A stretch of DNA of 14,893 nucleotides from JAWLFI01 sp964627995 (GCA_964627995.1 CAZVLN010000047.1:1-14893); one strand, 5' to 3'. Counted from the stretch's first letter, positions 1 to 7,907 are shown. Notes: generated from the letters alone by a model not told the origin. Program-made: numbers and translations.

Positions 1-55
1 CCCTTTACCCTTTACCCTTTACCCTTTACCCTTTACCCTTTACCCTTTACCCTTT
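1..55. repeat. Heptamer tandem repeat (CCCTTTA)n
   Basis: Seven perfect copies of CCCTTTA occupy 1-49, followed by a partial copy (CCCTTT) ending at 55. The array starts at the window edge, so its true length is unknown. A degenerate echo (actttaacctt) follows at about 60-70. The unit is 7 bp and intergenic. It is not the plant-type telomere heptamer (TTTAGGG), because the complement here is TAAAGGG. It ends beside the GC-rich hairpin block. Confidence 0.95.
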
Positions 56-75
56 GAGCACTTTAACCTTGATTT

Positions 76-240
76 CCGCGCCAGCGCTGTGTAGCGGGTA
101 GCCGCTGGAGCGGCTAGTCCGGCCACCGGACGGACCGAGTGAGGCGGCCGATGTCCGCCATCTGGTGGACAGAGGCCGGGGCTCCGAACGAGCCCCGAAA
201 CATAGCGACCCGGTCCGCCGACAGGCGACCGGGGGCGCCC
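76..240. repeat. GC-rich multi-hairpin element (possible dispersed repeat or structured RNA)
   Basis: This stretch is far richer in G+C than its surroundings and is almost entirely built of adjacent inverted repeats. The stems seen are: 99-105/110-116 (TAGCCGC, 4-nt loop); 117-122/126-131 (GTCCGG, 3-nt loop); 153-159/164-170 with one G-T pair, enclosed by 145-149/174-178; 178-184/190-196 (GGGGCTC, 5-nt loop); and 209-215/227-233 (CCCGGTC) continued inward by 217-219/224-226 around a bulged C. A 75-codon open frame crosses the block on the minus strand, but its Arg/Ser/Pro-rich translation looks like a by-product of composition. The element lies just downstream of the lpdA terminator. It may belong to a dispersed intergenic repeat family or encode a structured RNA. 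The single G-T pair weakly favours a plus-strand RNA. I cannot assign it to a named family. Confidence 0.7.
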
Positions 241-272
241 TAAAAGCCCATGGAAAAGAACAGGAGATGCAC

Positions 273-307
273 AAAAAAAGAGGCAGATTTACATAAACCT
301 ACCTCTT
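273..307 (-). terminator. Rho-independent terminator of lpdA
   Basis: Read on the minus strand, a 9-bp stem (AAGAGGTAG / CTGCCTCTT, one T-G pair; plus-strand arms 299-307 and 278-286) with a 12-nt loop runs directly into seven T residues (273-279 on the plus strand). It begins 27 bp after the lpdA stop codon and is correctly oriented for that gene. Confidence 0.85.
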
Positions 308-333
308 CAATTTTTCTAAACGGAGCTCGCTCT

Positions 334-1728
334 CTATAGGTGGATGACCTCATCGTAGGCGGCTGCACTCGCTTCCATAATGGCTTCGGACATGGTCGGG
401 TGCGGGTGGATAGATTTGATGATTTCGTGCCCAGTGGTCTCCAATTTGCGGGCAGCAATCACCTCGGCGATCATTTCGGTCGCGTTGTAACCTATCATAT
501 GTGCACCGAGCCACTCGCCGTATTTCTTATCATAAATTACTTTGACGAAGCCTTCCGGATGGCCGGCTGCTTTCGCTTTACCACTTGCGGTAAACGGAAA
601 CTTACCGACTTTGACTTCGTAGCCTGCCTCTTTTGCGGTTTCCTCGGTATATCCTACGGAAGCAACTTCTGGCACGCAATAGGTGCACGACGGGATGTTA
701 TTATAATCAATGGGCTCGGGATTTAAGCCCGCGATCTTTTCTACGCACAGGATGCCTTCAGCACTCGCTACATGAGCCAAAGCCGGGCCGGGCACGCAGT
801 CTCCGATGGCGTAAATACCTTTTACGTTTGTATTGTAATATTCATCCACCTGAATGACGCCCTTATCTGTTTTGATACCCAGCGCTTCAAGACCTATGTT
901 TTCCGTATTAGGTGTCACACCTGCAGCTGAAAGAACGATATCGCATTCGATGACTTCCTCTTTGCCGCTTTTTTGGTTTTTGAGTGTGACCTTGCATCCT
1001 TTACCGGAAGTGTCTACTTTCTCGACAGCAGTACCGGCTTTAATATCGATTCCGGCTTTTTTAAATACTTTTCCAAGCTCTTTCGAGATGTCTTTGTCCT
1101 CTCTAGGCACGAGACCTTGTTTCATATACTCTACTACGGTAACCTCAGTACCTATGGAATTATACACATAGGCGAATTCCGTTCCAATGGCTCCGGCCCC
1201 TACAACTACCATGCTCTTGGGTTGTTTTTCGAGGGTCATGGCTTCGCGATATCCAATGATTTTTTTACCATCCTGCTTCAAAGCCGGCAATTCTCTGGAA
1301 CGCGCACCCGTAGCTATGATAATGCTATCTGCTTCATGAGTTTCGGTGCCCTTATCGTTTTTGACTTCCACTTTTTTACCTCGTACGAGCTTACCTTCTC
1401 CTTCGAGTACGGTGATTTTATTCTTTTTCATGAGAAACTGAACACCCTTACTCATACCGCCGGCAATGTTTCGGCTACGTCCGATCATATTGTCGAAATC
1501 AACTTTTGATTCCTTAATAGTAATACCATAATCTTCCGCGTGCTGAATATAATTAAATACCTGTGCACTTTTTATCAATGCCTTGGTAGGAATACACCCC
1601 CAGTTTAGGCATACGCCGCCCAAGCTCTCTCTTTCTACTACAGCTACTTTTTTTCCGAGCTGAGAAGCTCGAATGGCTGCTACATATCCACCAGGACCAG
1701 ATCCAACTATTATTACATCAAATTTCAT
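334..1728 (-). CDS. lpdA: Dihydrolipoyl dehydrogenase (E3), 464 aa
   Basis: This flavoprotein reoxidises the dihydrolipoyl groups of 2-oxoacid dehydrogenase complexes and the glycine cleavage system, passing electrons through FAD to NAD+ in the cytoplasm. The N-terminus has the FAD-binding motif GSGPGG (residues 9-14). The redox-active disulfide motif CLNWGC follows, with Cys40 and Cys45. A second Rossmann motif, GAGAIGTEF, lies near residue 180, and the second FAD contact, YAIGDC, in the C-terminal half. The dimer-interface catalytic pair appears in HPHPTMSE, giving His443 and Glu448. Length is typical for the family. No E1 or E2 gene is adjacent, so it appears to be a stand-alone E3, possibly shared between complexes. 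The ATG start gives the expected MKFDVIIVG opening. The leader is A/T-rich with no Shine-Dalgarno sequence. A terminator follows the stop codon. Confidence 0.97.
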   Translation of the reverse strand: MKFDVIIVGSGPGGYVAAIRASQLGKKVAVVERESLGGVCLNWGCIPTKALIKSAQVFNYIQHAEDYGITIKESKVDFDNMIGRSRNIAGGMSKGVQFLMKKNKITVLEGEGKLVRGKKVEVKNDKGTETHEADSIIIATGARSRELPALKQDGKKIIGYREAMTLEKQPKSMVVVGAGAIGTEFAYVYNSIGTEVTVVEYMKQGLVPREDKDISKELGKVFKKAGIDIKAGTAVEKVDTSGKGCKVTLKNQKSGKEEVIECDIVLSAAGVTPNTENIGLEALGIKTDKGVIQVDEYYNTNVKGIYAIGDCVPGPALAHVASAEGILCVEKIAGLNPEPIDYNNIPSCTYCVPEVASVGYTEETAKEAGYEVKVGKFPFTASGKAKAAGHPEGFVKVIYDKKYGEWLGAHMIGYNATEMIAEVIAARKLETTGHEIIKSIHPHPTMSEAIMEASAAAYDEVIHL

Positions 1729-1820
1729 ATATATTGTTTTCCGTTTTAAATCGAGCCGCTAAGATAATAAAACCGCCTATCTCCTTATAATTAATACCAC
1801 GCAATTGCGCAGTGCAGGTT

Positions 1821-3035
1821 TTATTCCGTGGGGCGTTTAAACGCCGCTTGGCCCTGGGAAAAAGACCGCACATCGGATATGCCACTTGGGATGAGATGAA
1901 CCTCCAAATCTGTATCGAGGAACGCCATGCCTTTGCGACTCAAGACCCTGGCAAAACCATTGTGGAAGGGATATGCGAGACCATAGTTATTATCCACGGT
2001 TCGATCACCATTTAGATTAATATATCCCCATAATTTGTCTTTTAGATACGGAGCGAAGCCTGCACTGAAACCATAAAGTTGATCGAATTGCGGGGGTAGG
2101 ATAGTAGCACCAAGTTCATCCATAAGTCCCCACTTTTCGTTTTCATAAAAAGCAAACCGTCCCATTCCAAGGGGGCGAATGCGCTCATAGATATCTGATA
2201 AGGGCTGCTCTTGATCATCAAATAATTGGCAGCCATCATTTGTCATGCATCTTACAAATACGCCATTTTGTGGTGCATAAGCCAAATTGGCACCCTGAGA
2301 GAAAATAGCTTTGCCCATGGTATCTAAGTACCTGTATTTTCCGTTGGTGTTCTTAACTCGAATTATCCCCTTGGTATAATCATAGACTGCGCTAAGATTT
2401 TCAGCTATGGTATCCTGATTATAAATATTCATAATCATCCAATCTTCTGTAACCTTAAGTGCGGCCGTTTTTGCGCTTAAAATTTTAATATCGTAATAAT
2501 TAAAGGGTATGACTACTTCATTTGATAAAGTCTTTAGGCCCCAATATTGTCCTTCTTTCAGGGGAATGAGATCAAAAACAGCTGATCGAGCATCATCGTA
2601 TTCAATAGGGATAAGGGTATCTCCCTGGAGTCCGACAAAGCCTAATTTCCGATTTTGAGCCGACTGCACCTTAGCGACTCCCGATGAAAAAGACCAAGAC
2701 CCCAAATATTTGGGAGGAATTTGAGATTTGCCGAGTGTGTCGATAAAACCCCAAAAACCTTTGACGTTGACAGCTGCACGACCCTCACTAAAATTACGCA
2801 CTTCATCATATTGAGCGGGAATCTCTTCTTCGAATTCAGAATTGAGATATCCCATACGATAGGGCGGTCTAACATAATCTTCGGTTATGATGGCATCAAT
2901 TTGGGCAGGACCCTCGATGGGTTCTGATGACGCATCGTCCTGGCAGGAAACAAAAAAGATATAGAGGATGCACAATATAAACCCAAAGCCATGTAGTTTT
3001 GATAGTATTATGAAATTAGGAGGGAACGGATTCAT
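1821..3035 (-). CDS. WG-repeat lipoprotein, 404 aa
   Basis: This is a predicted surface lipoprotein built from WG repeats; its molecular function is unknown. From the ATG at 3035, the protein opens with a hydrophobic signal segment ending in FVSC, where Cys31 is the likely lipidated residue, followed by an acidic QDD. The remainder repeats a roughly 40-50 residue unit recognisable by phrases such as FWGFIDTLGK, YWGLKTLSNE, KWGLMDELG and LWGYINLNGD. Each is followed by an I-P-x-x-Y/F-D type strand and a phrase like FSEGRAAV or FSAGFAPY. About seven or eight units can be picked out, some degenerate. An in-frame ATG at 3062 would add nine residues, but I prefer 3035 because it gives the more compact signal peptide. 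The 5' end overlaps the divergent secreted-protein gene by 26 bp. lpdA lies 92 bp downstream on the same strand, and I see no clear terminator between them. Confidence 0.85.
   Translation of the reverse strand: MNPFPPNFIILSKLHGFGFILCILYIFFVSCQDDASSEPIEGPAQIDAIITEDYVRPPYRMGYLNSEFEEEIPAQYDEVRNFSEGRAAVNVKGFWGFIDTLGKSQIPPKYLGSWSFSSGVAKVQSAQNRKLGFVGLQGDTLIPIEYDDARSAVFDLIPLKEGQYWGLKTLSNEVVIPFNYYDIKILSAKTAALKVTEDWMIMNIYNQDTIAENLSAVYDYTKGIIRVKNTNGKYRYLDTMGKAIFSQGANLAYAPQNGVFVRCMTNDGCQLFDDQEQPLSDIYERIRPLGMGRFAFYENEKWGLMDELGATILPPQFDQLYGFSAGFAPYLKDKLWGYINLNGDRTVDNNYGLAYPFHNGFARVLSRKGMAFLDTDLEVHLIPSGISDVRSFSQGQAAFKRPTE
2994..3001 (+). promoter_or_regulatory. Candidate -7 box for the small secreted-protein gene
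   Basis: TAGTTTTG matches TAnnTTTG exactly and ends 8 nt before the ATG at 3010. If used, the transcript would be almost leaderless and could not include the alternative upstream ATG at 2968. No clear -33 TTG is present. The box lies inside the coding region of the divergent WG-repeat gene. Confidence 0.4.
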
Positions 3036-3564
3036 TGTGCTTATTTTATGTGTGATCTGCAATGCGGTTCAGGGTCAGACAATAGAGCAGTGGCAAAAGT
3101 ACGAAGATTCTTTAGGAAGATACAGCGTGTTGTTACCCGATACCACGCTGCGCAGCCAGGTCGACACCTTAATGACGGACTTAGGTCCATTATCGTACCA
3201 TACTGTCTTTTTTCATCGAGAGGAGGAGAAGGGCGTTTCTCTCTATAAAGTATCATGGTGCGATTATCCTGAAGAAACTGTGCATGCGGATTCTGCTGAA
3301 TTGCTTGAAGATTTTTTTGAGGCAACAATAGAGAGCGCTGTAGATGTGGTGCAAGGGGAACTCATTTATAAGCAGACAGCAGCTATGGATAAGTTTACCG
3401 GCTGGAAATGGCGTATACACTACAACAAAGGCGATGCCGTACTGCATTCATCAGCCTGCTTAGTGGGTAATCGCTACTTTTTGCTTCAGTCAGCGGCTCC
3501 GCGTGCTTACGGATTGAGCCCTGAAATTGAGCGATTCTTTAGTTCCTGGAGGTATTTACGCTAA
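3010..3564 (+). CDS. Uncharacterised secreted protein, 184 aa
   Basis: I do not recognise a characterised family. The ATG at 3010 gives a clean type I signal peptide: MK, then a hydrophobic core (FIVLILCVIC), with likely cleavage near Gly22-Gln23. The frame is open upstream to an ATG at 2968, but those 14 extra residues would spoil the signal peptide. The mature part is small, mixed alpha/beta in appearance, and has no transmembrane segment. It has a Y-S-V-L-L-P-D phrase near the N-terminus, a central YKVSWCDYPEE segment, and a C-terminal FFSSWRYL ending. This layout resembles small secreted proteins I associate with Bacteroidota and related phyla, but I cannot name a domain. It is divergent from, and overlaps, the WG-repeat lipoprotein gene. 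coaD follows 89 bp downstream from its own promoter. Confidence 0.8.
   Translation: MKLGGNGFIVLILCVICNAVQGQTIEQWQKYEDSLGRYSVLLPDTTLRSQVDTLMTDLGPLSYHTVFFHREEEKGVSLYKVSWCDYPEETVHADSAELLEDFFEATIESAVDVVQGELIYKQTAAMDKFTGWKWRIHYNKGDAVLHSSACLVGNRYFLLQSAAPRAYGLSPEIERFFSSWRYLR
3094..3101 (-). promoter_or_regulatory. Candidate -7 box for the WG-repeat lipoprotein gene
   Basis: The minus strand reads TACTTTTG, an exact match to the Bacteroidota -7 consensus TAnnTTTG, about 60 nt upstream of the ATG at 3035. No TTG is visible at the usual -33 distance. The box lies inside the coding region of the divergent gene. Confidence 0.4.
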
Positions 3565-3610
3565 CGGTTGACTCTTTCAGAGGCGTCTGCTTTATTGGGT
3601 ATTCTTATGG

Positions 3611-3637
3611 TTGTTCCGCTAACAATGCTTACCTTTG
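3611..3637 (+). promoter_or_regulatory. Bacteroidota-type promoter for coaD
   Basis: A TTG at 3611-3613 is followed after 16 nt by TACCTTTG (3630-3637), an exact match to TAnnTTTG. The spacing is slightly short of the usual range. Transcription would start near 3642, giving a leader of about 12 nt before the TTG start codon at 3654. Confidence 0.6.
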
Positions 3638-3653
3638 CGGGAAACGAACCGCA

Positions 3654-4133
3654 TTGAGAAAAGCAGTATTTCCTGGCTCCTTTGATCCCATAACTACTGG
3701 GCACGTAGACATTATCAAGCGTGCATTGCCTCTGTTTGACGAAATCGTAGTAGGAGTGGGTATAAATTCACAGAAAAAAGCCCTATTCAGTCTTGAACAG
3801 CGCATAGAATGGCTGGAAAAGGTCTTTGATGAAGAGCCTAAAATATCAGTAGGTTCGTTCGAGGGATTAACGGTTCATTTCTGTAAAGAGATTGGAGCCA
3901 ATTACTTAATCCGAGGCTTGCGTAACAGTTCAGATTTCGATTATGAAAAAACCATCTCCCAGCTAAATCAAATTGTAGGAGATCAGATCGAAACTTTATT
4001 TCTCATCAGTCAGCCTTCTTTTTCACATATTTCATCAACTATCGTAAGAGAAATCATTAAGGGTGGGGGAGACGCGTCTCCATTTTTACCCGACCCTATA
4101 TCTATATCATTACATAACCCTAAAAATCAATAA
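3654..4133 (+). CDS. coaD: Phosphopantetheine adenylyltransferase, 159 aa
   Basis: The enzyme transfers AMP from ATP to 4'-phosphopantetheine, forming dephospho-CoA in the penultimate step of coenzyme A synthesis in the cytoplasm. The nucleotidyltransferase signature is complete: GSFDP at residues 8-12 and TTGH at 14-17. The second signature, ISSTIVR, lies near residue 130, and LIRGLRNSSDFDYE forms the characteristic central segment. Length and ends match the family. The start codon is TTG. No in-frame ATG lies just upstream, and starting here reproduces the conserved M-R/K-K-A-VFPGSFDP opening. An exact promoter box sits just upstream. The stop codon is 4 bp before the next gene, so the two are probably co-transcribed, although their pathways are unrelated. 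Confidence 0.96.
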   Translation: MRKAVFPGSFDPITTGHVDIIKRALPLFDEIVVGVGINSQKKALFSLEQRIEWLEKVFDEEPKISVGSFEGLTVHFCKEIGANYLIRGLRNSSDFDYEKTISQLNQIVGDQIETLFLISQPSFSHISSTIVREIIKGGGDASPFLPDPISISLHNPKNQ

Positions 4134-4137
4134 TACT

Positions 4138-5769
4138 ATGGCAAATGCATATTTTAAACCCCCTTTGGTAATAAATGAACCCGTGCTTGACTATGCTCCG
4201 GGCAGCCCGGAACGCAAACGCTTGAAACAACAATTGGAAGACTATCGAAGTCAGCAAATGGACGTACCTATGTTCATTGGTGGTAAAGAGGTGTATACCG
4301 ATGAAAAGGTTTCCATGCATCCACCGCACGACCTCAATCATACGCTCGGACAATACAGTAAGGGAGGAAAGAAACATGTAGAGGATGCCGTTCAAGCCGC
4401 TTTAGATGCGAAATCAGGCTGGGAAAATATGGCCTGGGAAGAGCGAGCCTCTATTTTCCTGAAAGCAGCTGACTTAATTGCTGGCCCATACCGTGCTAAG
4501 ATGAATGCGGTCACCATGTTAGCCCAATCAAAAAATGCTTATCAGGCTGAAATCGACGCTGTATGTGAGCTAGTCGACTTCTTGCGCTTTAATGTGCAGT
4601 TTATGTCAGAAATTTACGAAGATCAGCCTATTAGTGATGATGGCATGTGGAACCGTATTGAGCATAGACCTTTGGAAGGGTTTATTTTTGCACTGACACC
4701 TTTCAATTTTACAGCGATTGCCGGAAACTTACCTTCGGCTCCAGCCATGCTCGGGAATACCGTAGTTTGGAAACCGGCGATGTCGCAAATTTACTCGGCG
4801 CAATTGATTATGCGTATTTTCGAGGAAGCGGGATTGCCAGCTGGTGTGATCAACTTAATTTATACGGATGGACCAACGACAGGTGATGTCGTGTTTTCTC
4901 ATCCCGATTTTGGTGGATTACACTTTACAGGTGGTACAGGAACTTTTGAATATCTGTGGAAAACCATTGGTAATAACATAGGATCTTATAAATCTTACCC
5001 GCGCATTGTTGGTGAGACTGGCGGGAAAGATTACGTCATGGTTCACCCATCGGCTAATCCTAAACAAGTCATTACAGCGCTGTCTCGTAGTGCTTTTGAG
5101 TATCAGGGACAGAAGTGTTCTGCCGCTTCCCGGGCTTACATTCCAAAATCTCACTGGGAAGAAGTGAAGGCCGGACTGGAAAGAGATCTTGCTAGTTTTA
5201 AAATGGGTCCAACGGAAGACTTTGGGAATTTCATTAATGCGGTGATCGATCGGAAGTCATATGATAAGATTACGGGCTACATTGATAAGGTGAAAGCGTC
5301 TGACGATGCCGAGATCATTATCGGCGGTGATTATGACGACAGTAAAGGATACTTTGTTACACCAACCGTGGTGTTGAGTTCCAATCCGCATTCTTTGACC
5401 ATGGAAGAAGAAATATTTGGTCCTGTACTGACGATTTATGTTTACGAGGATGCTGATTATGAGAAGACACTTGATATTTTGGATGAAACATCTCCCTACG
5501 CTTTGACGGGATCTATTTTTGCCCGCGGTCGAGATGTTATAGCCCATGCAACTGAGCGGTTGCGGCATACAGCAGGTAACTTCTACATCAATGACAAACC
5601 GACGGGTTCGGTAGTTGGACAGCAACCCTTTGGCGGTGCAAGAAAGTCAGGTACCAATGATAAGGCCGGATCTATGTTGAATCTACTGCGATGGGTTTCT
5701 CAGCGAACCATCAAAGAGACCTTCCACGCACCTACGGATTATCGCTATCCGTTTTTAGGCGAGGAGTAG
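4138..5769 (+). CDS. pruA: 1-pyrroline-5-carboxylate dehydrogenase, 543 aa
   Basis: This aldehyde dehydrogenase superfamily enzyme oxidises glutamate semialdehyde (from 1-pyrroline-5-carboxylate) to glutamate with NAD+, the second step of proline catabolism. Visible motifs are TPFNF (Asn190), VVWKPA (Lys212, cofactor binding), FTGGTGTFEYLW, GETGGKD with the general base Glu293, and QGQKCSAASR with catalytic Cys327. A C-terminal EEEIFGPVL motif is also present. The long N-terminal segment and overall length fit the stand-alone P5C dehydrogenases of Bacteroidota and eukaryotes rather than the PutA fusion. The ATG at 4138 is chosen because it follows the coaD stop by 4 bp and gives MANAYFKPP. 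The open frame extends back into coaD but has no sensible extension there. No proline dehydrogenase gene lies nearby. Confidence 0.94.
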   Translation: MANAYFKPPLVINEPVLDYAPGSPERKRLKQQLEDYRSQQMDVPMFIGGKEVYTDEKVSMHPPHDLNHTLGQYSKGGKKHVEDAVQAALDAKSGWENMAWEERASIFLKAADLIAGPYRAKMNAVTMLAQSKNAYQAEIDAVCELVDFLRFNVQFMSEIYEDQPISDDGMWNRIEHRPLEGFIFALTPFNFTAIAGNLPSAPAMLGNTVVWKPAMSQIYSAQLIMRIFEEAGLPAGVINLIYTDGPTTGDVVFSHPDFGGLHFTGGTGTFEYLWKTIGNNIGSYKSYPRIVGETGGKDYVMVHPSANPKQVITALSRSAFEYQGQKCSAASRAYIPKSHWEEVKAGLERDLASFKMGPTEDFGNFINAVIDRKSYDKITGYIDKVKASDDAEIIIGGDYDDSKGYFVTPTVVLSSNPHSLTMEEEIFGPVLTIYVYEDADYEKTLDILDETSPYALTGSIFARGRDVIAHATERLRHTAGNFYINDKPTGSVVGQQPFGGARKSGTNDKAGSMLNLLRWVSQRTIKETFHAPTDYRYPFLGEE

Positions 5770-5800
5770 AACATTAAGAATTATAGCGTTTATAATAGGA

Positions 5801-5827
5801 GGGAGGTCAAATGGCCTCCCTTTTTTT
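5801..5827 (+). terminator. Rho-independent terminator after the coaD-pruA pair
   Basis: An 8-bp stem (GGGAGGTC / GGCCTCCC, one T-G pair) with loop AAAT is followed at once by seven T residues. It begins 31 bp after the pruA stop. The wobble pair would become an A-C mismatch on the other strand, which supports plus-strand use. Confidence 0.9.
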
Positions 5828-5897
5828 ATACAGCAGCCAAATACAAGATCTTTCCTATTCCTATTTGGTTAGGTCATCGAAGCATTATCTAAATCAA

Positions 5898-7871
5898 TTA
5901 AAGAACCACCCGTCTCAACTCATTATCCAGCTCCTTTCGAATTTCGATAAGCTGTTGCTGCATTCGTATATACTTATCCGTATCCTGCTCTTTTCTTTCC
6001 TCTATACTTTCAGATAGCTTTTCCTTCACCACTTTCATTTGATATTCGATTACCTTATGCTTGAAATGTAGAAGAACTTGCTTCATATCCTGTTCGAAAT
6101 TCTCTTCAGGCATCTTTTGGGTGCGAAGTGGCGCTTGAAGTTTTTCTTCCCAATTCTCGCTATATTCATAAGGATCGGTTAGAACATTAATAGCAAATTT
6201 CCGTATGTCTTCGTCTTCGTGGCTTGTGAAATATGTGGGTTTGAGCATTTCTCCCTTATCGATTATAGCTGTTACTTCTTGAAGAATGCTGCTGTATGTA
6301 GGATCAGCTAGACCTATTTCTAATTCCTCCAGCTCGATGATGATATTTTCAGCAACACTTATAGGCTCCTCAGCTTCATCCTCATCCTCATCAGAAGATT
6401 CGAGCATTTTATGACCATGCTGTATCAGTAGCCGAGCTATTTCGCGTTCCCGAATATCCTTTATAGCAGCTTCTGTGCGAGTTTCTTGCTCAATCTTAGA
6501 AATGGGTTCACCTTCCATGGTAGAAACAAGCCCCTCCCTTCGAGCCATAGATTTTCTCTCTCTCTCTCTTTCCTGAGACATCTGCTCCAAGCTCTTTTGA
6601 AGCTCTTGGTATAGAACCTCTTCACTAGCTCCAAGTTTTTGGGCCGAAAATTGCATGTATGAGTCTCGAGTAACGGCATCTTGCACATGTGCCAGCGTTG
6701 TCATAAGTGATTTTATGCCTTTAGCCCGTGCGATGGGGTCGTTTTTCCCTTTTTCTAGGATATCATCCAACTGGAATATTACAAAGTCTTTCTTTTTCTT
6801 TTCCAAAAACTCAAGCATGGCGTCTTTGCCATGTTCTTGAACAAAGGAATCGGGATCGGCACCTTCTGGAAGCGCGGCCACTTCAACGGAAAGACCCTTG
6901 TCTAGCAAAATGCGTAGGCCTCTTGTGGCGGCTGCTATTCCGGCTGCATCACCATCATAGAGGACCAGGGCTGTATCTGCATAGCGCTTAATAAGTCGAG
7001 ATTGATCGGCAGTCAGTGCAGTTCCGGAACTGGCCACAACATTTTCTATGCCCGCTTGATGCATGGCCATTACATCGGTATAGCCTTCAACGAGAATGCA
7101 AACATTTTCTCTACGTATGGCATTTCGAGATTGGTGTAAGCCGTAAAGCGTTTTCCGTTTTTCGTAAATTTCACTCTCTGTGGAGTTGATGTATTTCGGG
7201 ATTTTTTTTCCCGTTTTCATCGTCCGACCCGCGAAGGCCGCTACTTTCCCGGATTGGTGGTGAATGGGAAACATGACGCGATCCTTAAAGAAGTCCTTTC
7301 CGTAACTATTGATCAAACCCAATTCCTCGGCAAATTCCTTTTTAAACCCTTTTTTATGGAGCGCATCTACCAGAGCCGATCCGTTCGCCGGAGCATAACC
7401 CAGTCGGAATTTTTCAATGGTGGATTTAAAAAACCCCCGTTGTTTGAAGTAGGAGAGGGCCACAGACTTTCCCGTATTTGTTTCATGAAGTTGCTTTTCG
7501 TAATAGTCAGCAACAAACTCATTTAGTATATATAAACTGTCTGTGCGTTGCAATTGCTCTCGCTTTTCCTCAGACATCTCATCTTCCTCAACTTCAATCT
7601 GATATTTGTCAGCCAAGTACCGCAGAGCCTCTACATAGGTGAACTTCTCATGTTCCATAAGAAAATGAATGCTATCACCTCCTTTTTGACAGCCAAAGCA
7701 CTTGAAGATATTGAGAGCCGGAGTCACGGTAAAACTCGGCGTCTTTTCATGGTGAAAGGGACATAGACCTTTATAATTTCGCCCCGTTCGTTTTAGATTT
7801 ACAAATTCTCCTACGACTTCTTCAATTTGGGCGGTTTCCCGAATTTTCTGCACACTTGCTTCCGAAATCAT
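5898..7871 (-). CDS. dnaG: DNA primase, 657 aa
   Basis: The primase synthesises RNA primers for the replisome and is recruited by the replicative helicase DnaB. The N-terminal CHC2 zinc-binding domain has Cys37, His40, Cys58 and Cys61 (CPFHHEKTPSF and FKCFGCQKGGD). The RNA-polymerase core follows, then the TOPRIM metal-binding site, with Glu262 in LVEGYTDV and Asp306/Asp308 in YDGDAAG. The C-terminal third is weakly conserved, highly charged and rich in predicted helix, with an acidic run SSDEDEDEAEE around residue 490. This is the expected place for the helicase-binding domain. At 657 residues it is longer than the Escherichia coli protein (581); the extra length falls in this C-terminal part. 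Start ATG at 7871. It converges on pruA across a 128-bp gap. No convincing dnaG terminator is visible there. Confidence 0.97.
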   Translation of the reverse strand: MISEASVQKIRETAQIEEVVGEFVNLKRTGRNYKGLCPFHHEKTPSFTVTPALNIFKCFGCQKGGDSIHFLMEHEKFTYVEALRYLADKYQIEVEEDEMSEEKREQLQRTDSLYILNEFVADYYEKQLHETNTGKSVALSYFKQRGFFKSTIEKFRLGYAPANGSALVDALHKKGFKKEFAEELGLINSYGKDFFKDRVMFPIHHQSGKVAAFAGRTMKTGKKIPKYINSTESEIYEKRKTLYGLHQSRNAIRRENVCILVEGYTDVMAMHQAGIENVVASSGTALTADQSRLIKRYADTALVLYDGDAAGIAAATRGLRILLDKGLSVEVAALPEGADPDSFVQEHGKDAMLEFLEKKKKDFVIFQLDDILEKGKNDPIARAKGIKSLMTTLAHVQDAVTRDSYMQFSAQKLGASEEVLYQELQKSLEQMSQERERERKSMARREGLVSTMEGEPISKIEQETRTEAAIKDIREREIARLLIQHGHKMLESSDEDEDEAEEPISVAENIIIELEELEIGLADPTYSSILQEVTAIIDKGEMLKPTYFTSHEDEDIRKFAINVLTDPYEYSENWEEKLQAPLRTQKMPEENFEQDMKQVLLHFKHKVIEYQMKVVKEKLSESIEERKEQDTDKYIRMQQQLIEIRKELDNELRRVVL

Positions 7872-7907
7872 AGTATGAGTATCTTATTTATTAATTTATC
7901 TAAAATA

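Noticed and set aside
1..55. Telomere-like or CRISPR array
   Set aside because: The unit complement is TAAAGGG, not TTTAGGG, and the copies are contiguous without spacers, so it is a simple tandem repeat.
47..274. Minus-strand open frame of 75 codons across the hairpin block
   Set aside because: Its translation is Arg/Ser/Pro-rich low-complexity sequence produced by GC-rich palindromes, and it runs into the heptamer array. It shows no coding features.
973..1509. Plus-strand open frame of 178 codons inside lpdA
   Set aside because: It lies entirely opposite a fully conserved lpdA. Its translation is Phe/Ser-rich and has no domain signature, as expected of an antisense shadow.
5835..5870. Inverted repeat AGCCAAATA / TATTTGGTT as a dnaG terminator
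   Set aside because: The 9-bp stem with one G-T pair has an 18-nt loop and no T-run on either strand after it, so intrinsic termination is not supported.
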